From assembly GCA_013813145.1 (NCBI GenBank), contig JACCSE010000274.1, positions 1-5,579 of the forward strand: a DNA stretch of 5,579 bases, in the 5' to 3' direction. This document shows positions 1-5,478 of this stretch, one piece after another. The position numbers and the translations under genes were made by a program. The first letter of the stretch is position 1, and each line of letters starts with the position of its first letter. The notes under the pieces were generated by a model. The model worked only from the letters and a program-made list of their open reading frames with translations, was not told the origin of the DNA and searched no databases. This DNA comes from Gemmatimonadales bacterium. Lineage in GTDB: Bacteria > Gemmatimonadota > Gemmatimonadetes > Gemmatimonadales > GWC2-71-9.

Positions 1-186
1 CCCCAGGAGCGAGGCGACGAGTCCGCGGCGCCGCCATCCGCCGAACGGGTAGAGCACCGCCAGTCCAGCCACAAAGCCGAGCACCGCGACCGCGCCGGGG
101 ATGATCGCGGGGGCGCGGAGCCATTCGGCGGACGCCACCACCGCCGCCACGACCACGACGACCCACCACCGCGGACCATGACTCAA
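1..186 (-). CDS. Partial membrane protein, N-terminal end (divergent gene, continues past window start)
   Basis: I do not recognise the family. Read on the minus strand, this frame is open to the window edge and encodes a strikingly hydrophobic stretch, WWVVVVVAAVVASAEWL, then a polar turn (RAPAIIPG), a second hydrophobic stretch (AVAVLGFVAGLAVLYPFGG) and a basic WRRRG loop. This looks like two membrane helices joined by a short loop. The opposite strand in the same region reads as His/Arg/Asp-rich sequence, as expected for the complement of a membrane-protein gene. The chosen start is TTG at 186-184, because AGGGG lies 8 nt upstream (199-195). GTG at 195-193 is an alternative. There is no in-frame ATG nearby. 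The gene would be divergent from the creatininase-family gene and overlap its 5' end by about 9 nt. The frame stays open antisense to that gene, so the start is uncertain. Function unknown. Confidence 0.45.
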   Translation of the reverse strand, partial: MSHGPRWWVVVVVAAVVASAEWLRAPAIIPGAVAVLGFVAGLAVLYPFGGWRRRGLVASLLG

Positions 187-897
187 CCGGGACACCCCTG
201 GCGCATCAAGGAGATGACTCCCGGCGCCGTACGGGAGCGGCTGCAGGAGCGGGCGACGTTGATCGTCCCCTCCGGCACGACCGAGCAGCACGGCCCCCAC
301 CTGCCGGTCGGCTGCGACACGATCATCGTCGAGCGCCTCGCGGACGATCTGTCGGCCGCGTACCGGATTCCGCGCGCTCCGACCGTGGAGTACGGGGTCC
401 ACGCCGACGCCCGCCCCTTGCCTGGCGGCGCCGCGCTCCGCCGCCGCACGTTGCACCGGGTCATGAACGAACTTATCGAATCCTGGGAGGAGGGGGCAGG
501 CGTGCGCGAGTTCGTGGTGCTCACCGCCCAGGCGAGCGAGGCCCACCTGGAGGCGCTGAGCAGCATTCGCACCGACGCGGCCGCGGTACAGGTCATCGAC
601 ATCTTCTCCCTCAATTTCGGATCGCTGCTCGAGCGTCCCGGCGCACCGATCCAGGGCGGCGAGCTGGACACCTCGCTCCTGCTCTACATCGCGCCGGAGA
701 CCGTCCGGATGGAGCTGGCGCAGGACTTCGCGCTGACGCCGGCCATGCTGGCCCGCTACCGCCCAGGGCAGAGCCGTCAGCTCCCACCCGGCTCACCCGG
801 GTCGGTGGGTTACCCGAGCCTCGCCTCCGCCCAAAAGGGTGAACTCCTGTATAGATTTATCTTCGACCGCGTTCGCAACAGTCTGGCCGGGAGCTGA
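178..897 (+). CDS. Creatininase-family protein with degenerate metal site
   Basis: This 239-residue protein matches the creatininase amidohydrolase family, a group of metal-dependent cytoplasmic hydrolases that includes creatininase, FAPy deformylase and the mycofactocin maturase MftE. The N-terminal family signature is clear: SGTTEQHGPHLPVGCDT at residues 32-48, which supplies the metal ligands Glu36, His38 and Asp47. The usual FPGT segment is LPGG at 81-84. The strand that normally ends in NGHGGN reads VVLTAQASE (113-121), so the metal-binding His and flanking Asn/Gly are gone. The later HAGE.ETS motif reads QGGELDTS (159-166), losing its His too. The overall fold seems kept, so this may be a pseudoenzyme or have changed chemistry (inference). 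Start: ATG 178 lacks a visible Shine-Dalgarno sequence, but it keeps the WRIKEMT segment that family members normally have. ATG 214 has AAGGAG directly abutting it, with no spacing. The downstream gene follows after 10 nt and is probably co-transcribed. Confidence 0.85.
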   Translation: MTQPGHPWRIKEMTPGAVRERLQERATLIVPSGTTEQHGPHLPVGCDTIIVERLADDLSAAYRIPRAPTVEYGVHADARPLPGGAALRRRTLHRVMNELIESWEEGAGVREFVVLTAQASEAHLEALSSIRTDAAAVQVIDIFSLNFGSLLERPGAPIQGGELDTSLLLYIAPETVRMELAQDFALTPAMLARYRPGQSRQLPPGSPGSVGYPSLASAQKGELLYRFIFDRVRNSLAGS

Positions 898-899
898 GG
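896..899 (+). promoter_or_regulatory. Ribosome binding site deciding the start at 908
   Basis: GAGG overlaps the stop codon of the creatininase-family gene and lies 8 nt before ATG 908. It favours ATG 908 over GTG 839, which would give a 23-residue extension ahead of an otherwise normal signal peptide and overlap the preceding gene by 59 nt. Confidence 0.55.
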
Positions 900-907
900 T
901 CACCAAC

Positions 908-1573
908 ATGGCCTTACCACGCGTCGTGCTTCCTCTTCTATTGCTGATGCCCACTACCGGCCCGGCGGCGGCGCAGCAGGCCGAGCCGATCCGGCTGGTG
1001 GTGCAGGAGGGAGGGCGGGAGATCGGGCGCGAGGAATTCACCCTCGAGCAGGGCCGGGCGCGAGGCGCGCCGGGGACGACCTTGACGGCCGGCGCGCGCT
1101 ACCCGGGGAGCAAGCCCTCCACCCAGCTCAGCGCCGTGCTGGAGCGGGGACCCGAATCATCCATCGCGAAGTTCCAGCTCGAGGTAGAAGCCGCGGAGGG
1201 AACGACCGTCATTCTGGCCGCCGGATCGGGGGCCCGGCTGATCGTCCGTACCGTCGCCGCGGGCTCGGAATCGGGGCGGGAGCTTCCGGGGGGACCCGAC
1301 GTGGTTCTCCTCGACGATGGAGTGTACTCCCTCTACGCCGCGGTCGCCGATCTGGCGACGCCAGCGGGGCGCCGCCTCACCGGGATCTTTCCCCGGACCG
1401 GACGCCGCGCTTCGTTTACCGCCCGCCGCGACTCCGGAGGCGACGGCGGTGGGGGCAACGTGCGGACCGCCCTGTCGGGGGAGGTGACCGGGACGCTGAT
1501 CACCGACGCGGCCGGCCGTCTCCGCCGGCTCGAGCTGCCCGATCGCAACATCACGGTTACGCGGCAGGAGTAG
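908..1573 (+). CDS. Secreted protein of unknown function
   Basis: The 221-residue product starts with a typical Sec signal peptide: a short basic start (MALPR), a hydrophobic core VVLPLLLLM, and a probable cleavage after AAA in TTGPAAAQQA near residue 22. No lipobox cysteine is present, so it should be periplasmic or exported rather than lipid-anchored. The mature part has many alternating hydrophobic and polar residues (RLVVQEGGREIGREEFTL, VVLLDDGVYSLYAAVADL), suggesting a mostly beta fold. A Gly/Asp-rich linker (SGGDGGGG) sits near residue 178, and a final strand region (GEVTGTLITDAAGRLRRLEL) follows. This resembles secreted beta-rich single-domain proteins such as the DUF3108/DUF6134 type, but I see no diagnostic motif and do not assign it. 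It begins 10 nt after the creatininase-family stop, so the two probably form one transcription unit. Confidence 0.75.
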   Translation: MALPRVVLPLLLLMPTTGPAAAQQAEPIRLVVQEGGREIGREEFTLEQGRARGAPGTTLTAGARYPGSKPSTQLSAVLERGPESSIAKFQLEVEAAEGTTVILAAGSGARLIVRTVAAGSESGRELPGGPDVVLLDDGVYSLYAAVADLATPAGRRLTGIFPRTGRRASFTARRDSGGDGGGGNVRTALSGEVTGTLITDAAGRLRRLELPDRNITVTRQE

Positions 1574-1576
1574 GGA

Positions 1577-1656
1577 GTCGCAGATCACAAGTCGCAGGTC
1601 GCAGGTGCCTCGGGCGATCCCCATCGACCTGCGACCTGAGACTTGCGACCTTCCAC
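1577..1656. repeat. Inverted array of 7-nt units (GTCGCAG / CTGCGAC)
   Basis: The left arm at 1577-1604 has four 7-nt units in register: GTCGCAG, a degenerate ATCACAA, then GTCGCAG twice. The right arm at 1629-1656 carries the complementary orientation: CTGCGAC, CTGAGAC, TTGCGAC and a weak CTTCCAC. The core 1589-1606 pairs with 1627-1644 at 17 of 18 positions around a 20-nt loop, so the transcript can form a strong hairpin. It begins 3 nt after the secreted-protein stop codon (TAG 1571-1573). No T-run follows, so it is not a standard rho-independent terminator, although it could still slow polymerase or protect a 3' end. The remaining gap to the TolC-type gene (1657-1737) is somewhat less GC-rich and may hold a promoter, but I could not find convincing -35/-10 boxes. 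Confidence 0.85.
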
Positions 1657-1723
1657 TTTCCCGTCCCAACCTGAAACCTATCCAACCGGCTCCGCGTATT
1701 GGCCGCGGTCACGTCCACACCTA

Positions 1724-1729
1724 GAGGGG
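1724..1729 (+). promoter_or_regulatory. Ribosome binding site deciding the start at 1738
   Basis: GAGGGG lies 8 nt before ATG 1738. It selects this start, which puts the signal peptide at the very N-terminus, over the in-frame TTG at 1699, which would add 13 residues in front. Confidence 0.65.
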
Positions 1730-1737
1730 TTCCTTCG

Positions 1738-3294
1738 ATGAATCGTTGGCTCGGTCTGCTTGCGCTGGCTTCGATCGTTCCGGCCGCCGCCGCCGCGCAG
1801 GACACCACCGCAGTCCGCCGGTCCGACACCACGGCCGCGCTCCGCCCCGCACCCGCTCCTACAGTCAGCTTGTCGCTCGCCGAGGCGCTGGGCCAGGCGC
1901 GCTCCACCAGCCCCACCTATCGCCAGACGTTGAACGATGCGGCCCCAGCGAGGTGGGGCGTGCGGAATGCCTACGGCAACCTGTTGCCGTCCGCCAGTGT
2001 CTCCGGCGACCTGGGGTACATCGGCTCGGGTCAGTCGAATTTCGGCGGCGGGTTCGTCCGGCCCACCTCGGCGTTCCTCACCTCGGGCTACAGTCTCGGG
2101 GTCTTCTGGCAGCTCGACGGCCGGGTTCTCTCCGCTCCCGGACAACAGAAAGCGCTGCAGCGCGCCACCGAGGAGGACATCGGCGGCGCGGGCATCGCGC
2201 TCCAGGCGGAGATCACCACTCAGTACCTGAACGCGTTGCAGACCGCGGCCCAGGTGGGTGTGGCCCGGCAACAAGTCCTGCGGAACGCGGACTTCCTGGC
2301 GCTGGCCAACGCGCGCTACGAGGTGGGACAGGCGACTCTGCTCGACGTGCGCCAGGCCCAGGTCGCCAAGGGCCAGTCGGACGTCGCGCTGCTGAGGGCA
2401 GCGCAGGCGAACAATGAGGCCAAACTCGACCTCATCCGGCGAATGGGCGTGGAGCCGCCGGCGCCGGTGGACCAGATCGCCCTCACCGATTCCTTCCCGG
2501 TGCAGGCGCCGGAGTTCCAGTTGGCGGCGCTGCTGTCGCTGGCCGACGAGCAGAACCCGACGCTCCGGAGCCTCAAGGCGCGGCAGACGGCGGCGACCTG
2601 GAGCGTGCGGGCAGCCAGATCGGAGTTTCTCCCGACCCTCCAACTTCAGGCGGGATGGAGCGGCTTCACTCAGCAGTTCACCGACGAGAGCCTGCTGCTG
2701 GGTGAGACCCTCACCAGCGCGCAGGGCCAGGCGGCGGAGTGCCAGTACGACAACCAGGTCCGCACCGCGCTCAATCTGGGCGGCCAGGTGCAGAACTGCT
2801 TCGGCGCCGCCGGGCTCAGCGACGGTGGCGGCGTCTTGTTGGATCCGGTGGCGCAGGGCATTCGCGATGCCAACGATGTCTTCCCCTTCAGCTATACCGG
2901 CCAGCCATTCCGGGCGAACCTGACGGTTTCGCTCCCGATCTTCACCGGGTTCGGCCGCTCGCTCCGCGTGTCCGAGGCGCGGGCGCTGGAGCAGGACGCC
3001 GACGAGGACGTCCGCGCCCGGCGGCTGCAAGTGCGGAGCGAGGTGCACGCCCGCTATCTCGGGCTCCAGACTTCGTTCCAGGCGATCGCCGTGCAGCAGG
3101 ACAACCGGCAGGCGGCACGGGACCAGCTCAGGCTGGCGCAGGACCGCTACCGGCTCGGCGCGGGCACGTCGCTCGAGGTCTCCGACGCGCAGAACTCGGT
3201 GCAGCAGGCCGAGGGCGACTACGTGACCGCGGTGTACGACTATCACAAGGCCGTCGCCGCGCTCGAGGCGGCGGTTGGGCGACAGCTAAGGTGA
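1738..3294 (+). CDS. TolC-type outer-membrane efflux channel
   Basis: This 518-residue protein is an outer-membrane factor, the trimeric beta-barrel and alpha-helical tunnel that carries substrates from a periplasmic adaptor to the outside. A signal peptide (MNRWLGLLALASIVPAAAAA, cleavage near residue 20) is followed by a Pro/Thr-rich linker and the family opening LSLAEAL (45-51). The expected internal duplication is visible: NARYEVGQATLLDVRQAQ (191-208) corresponds to DRYRLGAGTSLEVSDAQN (469-486), each followed by a long helix ending before 'RRMG' or 'AAVG'. Beta-strand segments occur near 84-125 and 299-312/392-403. The second repeat has a long insertion at about 313-390, probably an outer-surface loop, containing the only two cysteines (Cys335, Cys354). 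The length is slightly above the usual 430-490 because of this loop. It is the first gene of the pump block. The adaptor gene follows after 92 nt that are almost filled by a hairpin repeat. Confidence 0.93.
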   Translation: MNRWLGLLALASIVPAAAAAQDTTAVRRSDTTAALRPAPAPTVSLSLAEALGQARSTSPTYRQTLNDAAPARWGVRNAYGNLLPSASVSGDLGYIGSGQSNFGGGFVRPTSAFLTSGYSLGVFWQLDGRVLSAPGQQKALQRATEEDIGGAGIALQAEITTQYLNALQTAAQVGVARQQVLRNADFLALANARYEVGQATLLDVRQAQVAKGQSDVALLRAAQANNEAKLDLIRRMGVEPPAPVDQIALTDSFPVQAPEFQLAALLSLADEQNPTLRSLKARQTAATWSVRAARSEFLPTLQLQAGWSGFTQQFTDESLLLGETLTSAQGQAAECQYDNQVRTALNLGGQVQNCFGAAGLSDGGGVLLDPVAQGIRDANDVFPFSYTGQPFRANLTVSLPIFTGFGRSLRVSEARALEQDADEDVRARRLQVRSEVHARYLGLQTSFQAIAVQQDNRQAARDQLRLAQDRYRLGAGTSLEVSDAQNSVQQAEGDYVTAVYDYHKAVAALEAAVGRQLR

Positions 3295-3296
3295 AA

Positions 3297-3370
3297 TTGG
3301 CTATCGGCTATCGGTCCTGCAGAACCGACCGCCCGCGCGCGAGGACCGATAGCCGATAGCCGATAGCCAA
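3297..3370. repeat. Inverted array of 7-nt units (CTATCGG / CCGATAG), copy 1
   Basis: The left arm (3297-3318) is TTGG, two CTATCGG units (3301-3314) and TCCT. The right arm (3342-3370) is AGGA, three CCGATAG units (3346-3366) and CCAA. The arms are perfect inverted complements except that the right arm has one extra unit, so the hairpin can slide by 7 nt. A GC-rich loop of 23 nt (3319-3341) separates them. The element begins 2 nt after the TolC-type stop codon (TGA 3292-3294) and ends 5 nt before the adaptor's Shine-Dalgarno sequence, filling the gap within the operon. No T-run follows. It shares both unit and spacer with the copy at 5340-5470, in opposite orientation. Confidence 0.92.
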
Positions 3371-3375
3371 CACAC

Positions 3376-3380
3376 GAGGA
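3376..3380 (+). promoter_or_regulatory. Ribosome binding site of the adaptor gene
   Basis: GAGGA lies 6 nt before ATG 3387 and only 5 nt downstream of the right repeat arm. A hairpin formed by the repeat would therefore leave this site free but directly at the foot of the stem. Confidence 0.65.
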
Positions 3381-3386
3381 ATCCAC

Positions 3387-4661
3387 ATGTCGCGTAGGAT
3401 GAAGATCGGTCTGGGGGTGGCGGCGGTTCTGCTGGTCGGTGGAGGAGTCGTCGCCTTCCGGATCAACCAGGAGAGGAACGCGGGCACCGAAGTCCGGATG
3501 GACCAGGTCTCCCACCGCACCCTGGTCAGCGCCGTCACGGCCAGCGGCAAGATCGAGCCGCAGACCTCGGTGGACATCTCCGCGGACATCACCGGCCGGA
3601 TCATCCGCATCGCGGTGCGCGAGGGCGACGTGGTCTCCCAGGGCCAGTTCCTGCTCCAGATCGACCCGGCCGAGTACCAGGCCGCGGTCACCAGCGCCCA
3701 GGCCGTCGTCGCTTCCACCGAGGCCACCCTGCTCCAGACCCGGGCCAACCGGGACCAGGCGGAGCGGGAGTGGAAGCGCACCCAGCAGCTCACCCGGCTG
3801 GGGCCCAACCTGATCGCCCCAGCCCTCGCCGAGCAGGCCCAGACTTCCTTTGACGTCGCGCGGGCCACCTTTCAGTCTACCGAGGCGCAGTTGGAGCAGT
3901 CCCGGGCCGGCCTCCAGGCGGCGCGGGACAACCTGGCCAAGACCCGGCTGGTCTCGCCGATTTCGGGCCGGGTGGTCCGGCTCGCGGTCGAGGAGGGCGA
4001 GGTGGCCGTCCCGGGCACCTTCTCGCGGGAGACCGGGCTTCTCATGACGATTGCCGACCTTTCCGTCATCCTTGCCAAGGTGCAGGTGGACGAGACCGAC
4101 GTGGTCCGCATCGCGCGGAACGACTCGGTGCAGATCACCATCGATGCCTATCCCGACACCAGCTTTCTGGGCCGGGTGATCAGGGTGGGCAACAGCGCCC
4201 GGCTCACTCCGACGGAGACCGCCTCCGGCTCGAGTGATCGGGCGGTCGACTTCGACGTCGAGGTGAGGCTGGTAGAGCCGCCGCGGGACATCCGGCCCGA
4301 CTTGAGCTGCACCGCGCGGATCGTCACCGACACCCGCGGTCGCGTCCTCAGCATCCCGATCATCGCGCTCACCGTGCGGGACCACGAGCGGGTGCCCAAC
4401 GAGAGCGTCCCCGGCACCGACACCACCCACCGTCGCCCCCGGGAGAAAGAAGAAGAAGGGGTGTTCATCGTGGGCGAGGGGATCGCGACCTTCCGCCCGG
4501 TAAAGGTCGGGATCGCGGGCGACGAGTACTTCGAGGTAGTGGAGGGTCTTCGCGAAGGCGAGACGATCGTCGCCGGCACCTATCAGGCGATCCGCGACCT
4601 CAAAGACGGCGACCGGGTCCGCCTGGCCGACACCACGCAGGTCGAGGCGGAGGAATCGTGA
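3387..4661 (+). CDS. MacA/HlyD-type periplasmic adaptor (membrane fusion protein)
   Basis: This 424-residue adaptor would link the inner-membrane ABC transporter to the TolC-type channel. Residues 1-6 are basic (MSRRMK) and 7-24 form one inner-membrane helix (IGLGVAAVLLVGGGVVAF), so most of the protein is periplasmic. The first lipoyl half lies at about 58-93, with ADITGRIIRIAVREGDVVSQ. The helical hairpin spans about 94-186, rich in Ala, Gln, Glu and Arg. The second lipoyl half follows at 187-211 (TRLVSPISGRVVRLAVEEGE), then a beta-barrel domain (about 226-312) and a membrane-proximal domain (about 313-415). The latter contains a charged loop (HRRPREKEEEG, 348-358) before VFIVGEG. Domain order and length match MacA-like adaptors. 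Its stop codon (TGA 4659-4661) overlaps the ATPase start as GTGA, implying translational coupling. Confidence 0.93.
   Translation: MSRRMKIGLGVAAVLLVGGGVVAFRINQERNAGTEVRMDQVSHRTLVSAVTASGKIEPQTSVDISADITGRIIRIAVREGDVVSQGQFLLQIDPAEYQAAVTSAQAVVASTEATLLQTRANRDQAEREWKRTQQLTRLGPNLIAPALAEQAQTSFDVARATFQSTEAQLEQSRAGLQAARDNLAKTRLVSPISGRVVRLAVEEGEVAVPGTFSRETGLLMTIADLSVILAKVQVDETDVVRIARNDSVQITIDAYPDTSFLGRVIRVGNSARLTPTETASGSSDRAVDFDVEVRLVEPPRDIRPDLSCTARIVTDTRGRVLSIPIIALTVRDHERVPNESVPGTDTTHRRPREKEEEGVFIVGEGIATFRPVKVGIAGDEYFEVVEGLREGETIVAGTYQAIRDLKDGDRVRLADTTQVEAEES
4649..4653 (+). promoter_or_regulatory. Ribosome binding site of the ABC ATPase, inside the adaptor gene
   Basis: GGAGG sits 4 nt before the GTG start at 4658, within the last codons of the adaptor gene. 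It supports the GTG start and coupled translation of the two genes. Confidence 0.7.
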
Positions 4662-5437
4662 GCGCCATCATCCGTGTCGTCGAGCTGAGCCGCGCCTACC
4701 AGATGGGCACCGAGCGGATCCACGCGCTCCGAGGCGTGACGCTGGAGATCCGGCGCAACGAGTACGTGGCGATCATGGGTCCCTCCGGCTCGGGGAAGTC
4801 CACCATGATGAACCTGCTCGGCTGCCTCGACACGCCGACCGGCGGCGAATACTGGCTCAACGGGCTGGAGGTCTCACGCTTCTCCGACGACGAGCTGGCG
4901 AGGGTGCGGAACCGGGAGATCGGCTTCGTGTTCCAGACCTTCAACCTGCTGCCCCGCGCGACGGCGCTGCACAACGTCGAGCTGCCGCTGGTGTACGCCG
5001 GGATCGGCGCGCGCGAGCGCCGCGCGCGCGCCACGGACGCGCTCGCCCGAGTCGGGCTGGACGACCGCATGCACCACCGGCCCAACGAGCTCTCCGGCGG
5101 GCAGCGGCAGCGGGTGGCCATCGCCCGGGCACTGGTCAACCGGCCCAGCATCCTTCTCGCCGACGAACCGACCGGCAACCTGGACAGCGTCACCAGCGAG
5201 GAGATCATGCGGGTCTTCGGCGACCTGCACGCGGCGGGGCAGACCGTGATCATGGTGACGCACGAACCGGACATCGCGGCGCACGCGGAGCGGGTGGTGG
5301 TGTTGCGGGACGGATTGGTGGAAAGGGATGAAGGGAAGGCTATCGGCTATCAGCTATCAGCTATCGGCGATCGGCGATCGGCGATCGGTCCGGGCGAGCG
5401 CGAGTTCGGTGCCGCAAGTCTGATAGCCGATAGCTGA
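4658..5437 (+). CDS. MacB/LolD-type ABC transporter ATPase, C-terminus formed by repeat
   Basis: This is the cytoplasmic ATPase that powers the pump, of the MacB/LolD/FtsE type. All catalytic motifs are intact: Walker A GPSGSGKST (41-49), Q-loop Gln93 in VFQTFNLLP, signature LSGGQ (145-149), Walker B ILLADE (165-170) with catalytic Glu170, D-loop NLDS (174-177) and H-loop His202 in VTHEPD. The GCLDTPTGGEYWLNG segment (55-69) is typical of this subfamily. Family members usually end soon after the 'LRDGLV' strand (217-221 here), at about 220-235 residues. This protein has 259. Residues 228-259 are translated from the 7-nt repeat element, giving the near-heptapeptide pattern AIGYQLS-AIGDRRS-AIG, and the stop codon TGA 5435-5437 lies inside its right arm. 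The tail is thus probably a by-product of the element rather than a domain (inference). The permease is encoded separately, 41 nt downstream, not fused as in Escherichia coli MacB. Confidence 0.95.
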   Translation: MSAIIRVVELSRAYQMGTERIHALRGVTLEIRRNEYVAIMGPSGSGKSTMMNLLGCLDTPTGGEYWLNGLEVSRFSDDELARVRNREIGFVFQTFNLLPRATALHNVELPLVYAGIGARERRARATDALARVGLDDRMHHRPNELSGGQRQRVAIARALVNRPSILLADEPTGNLDSVTSEEIMRVFGDLHAAGQTVIMVTHEPDIAAHAERVVVLRDGLVERDEGKAIGYQLSAIGDRRSAIGPGEREFGAASLIADS

Positions 5438-5470
5438 TAGCCAATAGCCGATAGCCAATAGCCAATAGCC
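5340..5470. repeat. Inverted array of 7-nt units (CTATCGG / CCGATAG), copy 2
   Basis: The left arm (5340-5388) has seven units in perfect 7-nt register: CTATCGG, CTATCAG twice, CTATCGG, then CGATCGG three times. The right arm (5420-5468, plus CC) has seven units in the opposite sense: CTGATAG, CCGATAG, CTGATAG, CCAATAG, CCGATAG and CCAATAG twice. Opposing units differ at one or two positions each, some of which allow G-U pairs, so a stem of roughly 49 bp with mismatches can form around a 31-nt spacer. Variants are grouped (three CGATCGG together, CCAATAG clustered at the far end), as expected if units multiply by slippage. The left arm and most of the spacer lie inside the ATPase gene. The right arm ends 8 nt before the permease start. 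Confidence 0.93.
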
Positions 5471-5478
5471 GTCCCCCA

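Noticed and set aside
839..907. GTG start at 839 for the secreted protein
   Set aside because: It would add 23 residues before a normal signal peptide and overlap the previous gene; ATG 908 has a well-spaced GAGG.
1589..1644. Rho-independent terminator after the secreted-protein gene
   Set aside because: A strong stem is present, but the sequence after it (GCGACCTTCCAC) has no T-run, and the same layout recurs inside an operon where termination would be harmful.
1657..1737. Promoter for the TolC-type gene
   Set aside because: The stretch is a sensible place for one, but no pair of boxes with acceptable sequence and spacing could be defended.
1678..3246. Long open frame on the minus strand opposite the TolC-type gene (522 codons)
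   Set aside because: It is the complement of a high-GC gene; the translation is Arg/Gly/Leu-rich with no signal peptide or domain, whereas the plus strand gives a clear TolC-type protein.
3243..4430. Long open frame on the minus strand opposite the adaptor gene (395 codons)
   Set aside because: Its sequence is Gly/Asp/His-rich low-complexity typical of an antisense shadow, and the plus strand encodes a full adaptor with all expected domains.
5321..5338. Frameshift near the end of the ATPase gene that would expose TGA at 5329
   Set aside because: The conserved LRDGLV end is followed in frame and nothing indicates an indel; an off-frame TGA over a few bases is expected by chance.
5368..5388. 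HIP1-like or PvuI-type palindromes (CGATCG three times)
   Set aside because: They are a by-product of one variant of the 7-nt unit repeated three times, lack the full GCGATCGC octamer, and are not spread through the window.
5340..5470. CRISPR array
   Set aside because: The units are 7 nt and contiguous with no unique spacers between them, and the two blocks face each other; no cas gene is near.
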